Part shown: in pieces, positions 32,560 to 34,255 of the stretch
Position numbering within the stretch: position 1 is the first letter of the stretch
Layout of the letters: each line of letters opens with the position of its first letter
Assembly (NCBI GenBank): GCA_029548445.1
Contig: JAKPNJ010000316.1
Location: 1 to 34,255 of the forward strand
Direction: 5' to 3'
DNA: 34,255 bases
DNA from: Bacillota bacterium
Lineage (GTDB): Bacteria; Bacillota; Clostridia; Saccharofermentanales; UBA5734
Made by a program: the position numbers and the translations under genes
Notes under the pieces: generated by a model
Database searches by the model: none
What the model was told of the DNA's origin: nothing
What the model saw: the letters and a program-made list of their open reading frames with translations, nothing else

Positions 32560-33815
32560 GTCCGCACCCTTCCGTCCGGTCCGAACTCCAGCCGGAACAG
32601 CTCGGCCGGGTTGTCGAACAGCAGACGGCGGGCCAGGGACAGGGCCCCCTTCCGGTCCAGGAGCCCGTCGTCCATCTTGTCCAGCAGGACCTTCCCCAGG
32701 TTCTCCCTGGCGATGTCCAGGTGGCCCGGCACCCCGTCTGCGAAACAGTAGTCGCCGCCGAAGGCGGAGATCTTGTTGGCGGGGACCGATTCCAGGGTTT
32801 CGGCCAGGAAGCGGCGGGTCAGCCGGGGGGTGATGATGTGGGTCCAGCAGAGGTCCAGGTAGACGTTGGGGAACATCTTCACCAGGGCCGCCAGGCTGTC
32901 CTGGTACGGATACCCCATGTGGAAGATGTCGAATTTCAGGTTCCGATACAGGTGGAACTGGTTCAGCAGGTGCTCCGGGTGGGTGTACCGGAGGTCGTTG
33001 CCGTTGCCCTCCTGGAGCCCGGTGTGGATCTGGAGCACGACGCCATCCCGGTCGATCCGGCGCAGCACGTGGTGCATCAGGTAGTCATGGAGGGCGGGAC
33101 CGAACCCGGGGTAGGCCCGCTCGGCCTCTTCCCGGCCGGTTTCGGGGAAAAGGAGCGGCCGGGCGTACGCCAGTCCATTCTTGAAGATCCGGACGCCCAT
33201 GGCCTCCACGCGGTCCAGGATCCCGTCCACGGCCGCCAGCAGGTCGGAAAACCCGTCGATCCGGACATTCCAGGCCGCCTCCAGCGCGTCCAGGGAGGGC
33301 CGGCCCGTAATCCACACCAGGGGACCGATGTCGAAAACCGGCGTATACAGGCTCCGGTCGCTCTCCAGCGATTGGGGATGGCACAGCAGGCTGGTCACGA
33401 TGCCGCAGGCGTCCCGCAGCACCCGGTGCAGCTTGTCCGGCCGGTTCGACGCCCGGAAGGCCGCCGCGATCCCCTCCACGGTGTCCCCATCCAGTCGCGG
33501 AAATCCGTAGAGGATCCGCACCGCCCGATCCAGGGCCTGGCCGTATCCGGTGAGGCGGCAGAACTCCCAATGGGAAGACAGGAGCCCATACCGGTCCGCT
33601 ACGGGAAGGGACGCATCCAGGGCCCTGGCCAGGACGGGCTCCGGGAGGCCGGATGAAATGAGGTCCCGGACGAAGTAGTGGATCAGGTATTCCCGGAGCA
33701 GGTCGGCTTCCGGATTGACCTGGGACGGGCCGATGGGCAGGTGCTCGTGGGTGTCCACCACCGGGATGGCGGCGATCTCCCCGACAAGGTCGGACAGGCG
33801 AGGATCGGACTGCAT
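32556..33815 (-). CDS. Amidohydrolase family protein (metal-dependent TIM barrel, uronate-isomerase-like)
   Basis: IPVVDTHEHLP N-terminal metal motif; VVLQIHTGLQEGNGNDLRYTHPEHL; FDIFHMGYPYQDSLAALVKMFPNVYLDLCWTHIITP; FGGDYCFADG. ATGA overlap with DUF3842 at 32556-32559. Confidence 0.9.
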   Translation of the reverse strand: MQSDPRLSDLVGEIAAIPVVDTHEHLPIGPSQVNPEADLLREYLIHYFVRDLISSGLPEPVLARALDASLPVADRYGLLSSHWEFCRLTGYGQALDRAVRILYGFPRLDGDTVEGIAAAFRASNRPDKLHRVLRDACGIVTSLLCHPQSLESDRSLYTPVFDIGPLVWITGRPSLDALEAAWNVRIDGFSDLLAAVDGILDRVEAMGVRIFKNGLAYARPLLFPETGREEAERAYPGFGPALHDYLMHHVLRRIDRDGVVLQIHTGLQEGNGNDLRYTHPEHLLNQFHLYRNLKFDIFHMGYPYQDSLAALVKMFPNVYLDLCWTHIITPRLTRRFLAETLESVPANKISAFGGDYCFADGVPGHLDIARENLGKVLLDKMDDGLLDRKGALSLARRLLFDNPAELFRLEFGPDGRVRT

Positions 33816-33862
33816 GGCGGCGCCTCCGTTTCGGACCCGGCGGGGCGGTCCCTTCCGGGTGA

Positions 33863-33894
33863 TCCTGGATCCGGTCCTTCCCGGATCCGGTCCT
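33863..33894 (-). repeat. Tandem 2 x 16-bp repeat AGGACCGGATCCGGGA / AGGACCGGATCCAGGA (minus-strand sense)
   Basis: 15/16 identical units, directly downstream of a -10-like box for the amidohydrolase operon. Confidence 0.8.
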
Positions 33895-33901
33895 ATTGCC
33901 C

Positions 33902-33910
33902 ATCATATCA
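33902..33910 (-). promoter_or_regulatory. Candidate extended -10 TGATATGAT for the amidohydrolase-DUF3842 operon
   Basis: TGnTATGAT on the minus strand; no good -35. Confidence 0.5.
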
Positions 33911-33961
33911 CGGGAGCGGCTTGTCTTCCGCGGGGGTCACGGGGCCCGGAGCGTCCGGGCT

Positions 33962-33990
33962 TTGTTGCCGAACCCCCGGAAACATGCTAT
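33962..33990 (+). promoter_or_regulatory. Candidate sigma-A promoter TTGTTG-N17-TGCTAT
   Basis: Hexamers and 17-bp spacing upstream of the right-edge CDS. Confidence 0.55.
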
Positions 33991-34056
33991 TCTGGAACCC
34001 GATCGAAACGGCCTTCCGCTTCTGCAAGGACCGATTCAAAAACAAGGGAGACCGAC

Positions 34057-34255
34057 GTGTTGGATGAAATCCTGCCCCGAAGTAGTTCGCTCGCCGCGGC
34101 GACGGCGAGCGGCGACGGTGTGACCCTTCTCCTCGATCTCCTCCTCCTCCTGGTCCTGATCCTCGTGAACGCCTTCTTCGCCGCCTCCGAGATCGCGATC
34201 ATTTCCCTGAACGACAGCCGCGTCCGCAAGCTCGCCGAGGATGGGGACAGGACCG
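34057..34255 (+). CDS. Hemolysin / CNNM-domain (CorC/HlyC-type) membrane transporter, N-terminal fragment (runs off the right edge)
   Basis: Own translation from GTG 34057 with SD AAGGGAG: MLDEILPRSSSLAAATASGDGVTLLLDLLLLLVLILVNAFFAASEIAIISLNDSRVRKLAEDGDRT: the NAFFAASEIAIISLNDSRVRKLAEDGD motif of CNNM/hemolysin-family proteins. Absent from the ORF track (open at edge). Confidence 0.88.
   Translation, partial: MLDEILPRSSSLAAATASGDGVTLLLDLLLLLVLILVNAFFAASEIAIISLNDSRVRKLAEDGDRT

Noticed and set aside
1-34255. CRISPR arrays, tRNA/rRNA genes, transposases/IS elements, phage genes
   Set aside because: Read for repeat-spacer periodicity, tRNA-like arms and transposase motifs; none found that I can support.

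Overview
A 34.3 kb, GC-rich, gene-dense window. Gene families (DUF3842, CotH/VTC, dockerin, an [FeFe]-hydrogenase operon, an ECF S component) suggest an anaerobic Bacillota/Clostridia-like genome; this is inference. About 25 CDS are supported. Two of them run off the window edges and are absent from the ORF track: a GH38 alpha-mannosidase at the left and a CNNM/hemolysin-type protein at the right. Many of the longest listed ORFs are antisense shadows. Main loci: (1) a GntR/LacI-type regulator plus GH38 mannosidase with a near-ideal G-quadruplex tract between them; (2) a hydCBA-like [FeFe]-hydrogenase operon in which the NuoF/HydB-like subunit is fused to a complete NfnB/GltD-like NADP(H)-type flavoprotein; (3) a secreted caspase-like protein with divergent codon usage, convergent with a dockerin-bearing subtilase; (4) Gfo/Idh/MocA and ThuA genes divergent from an AraC-cupin regulator; (5) a six-gene, tightly packed cluster of CotH/LTD lipoprotein, VTC polyphosphate polymerase-like protein, DUF4956, acyltransferase-like membrane protein, PaaK-like adenylate-forming enzyme and an uncharacterised lipoprotein; (6) a cupin, hydantoinase/oxoprolinase and ECF S component cluster facing a DUF3842/amidohydrolase pair. 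The best candidates for an undescribed system are (5) and (2). All family calls come from reading motifs; no database search was run.
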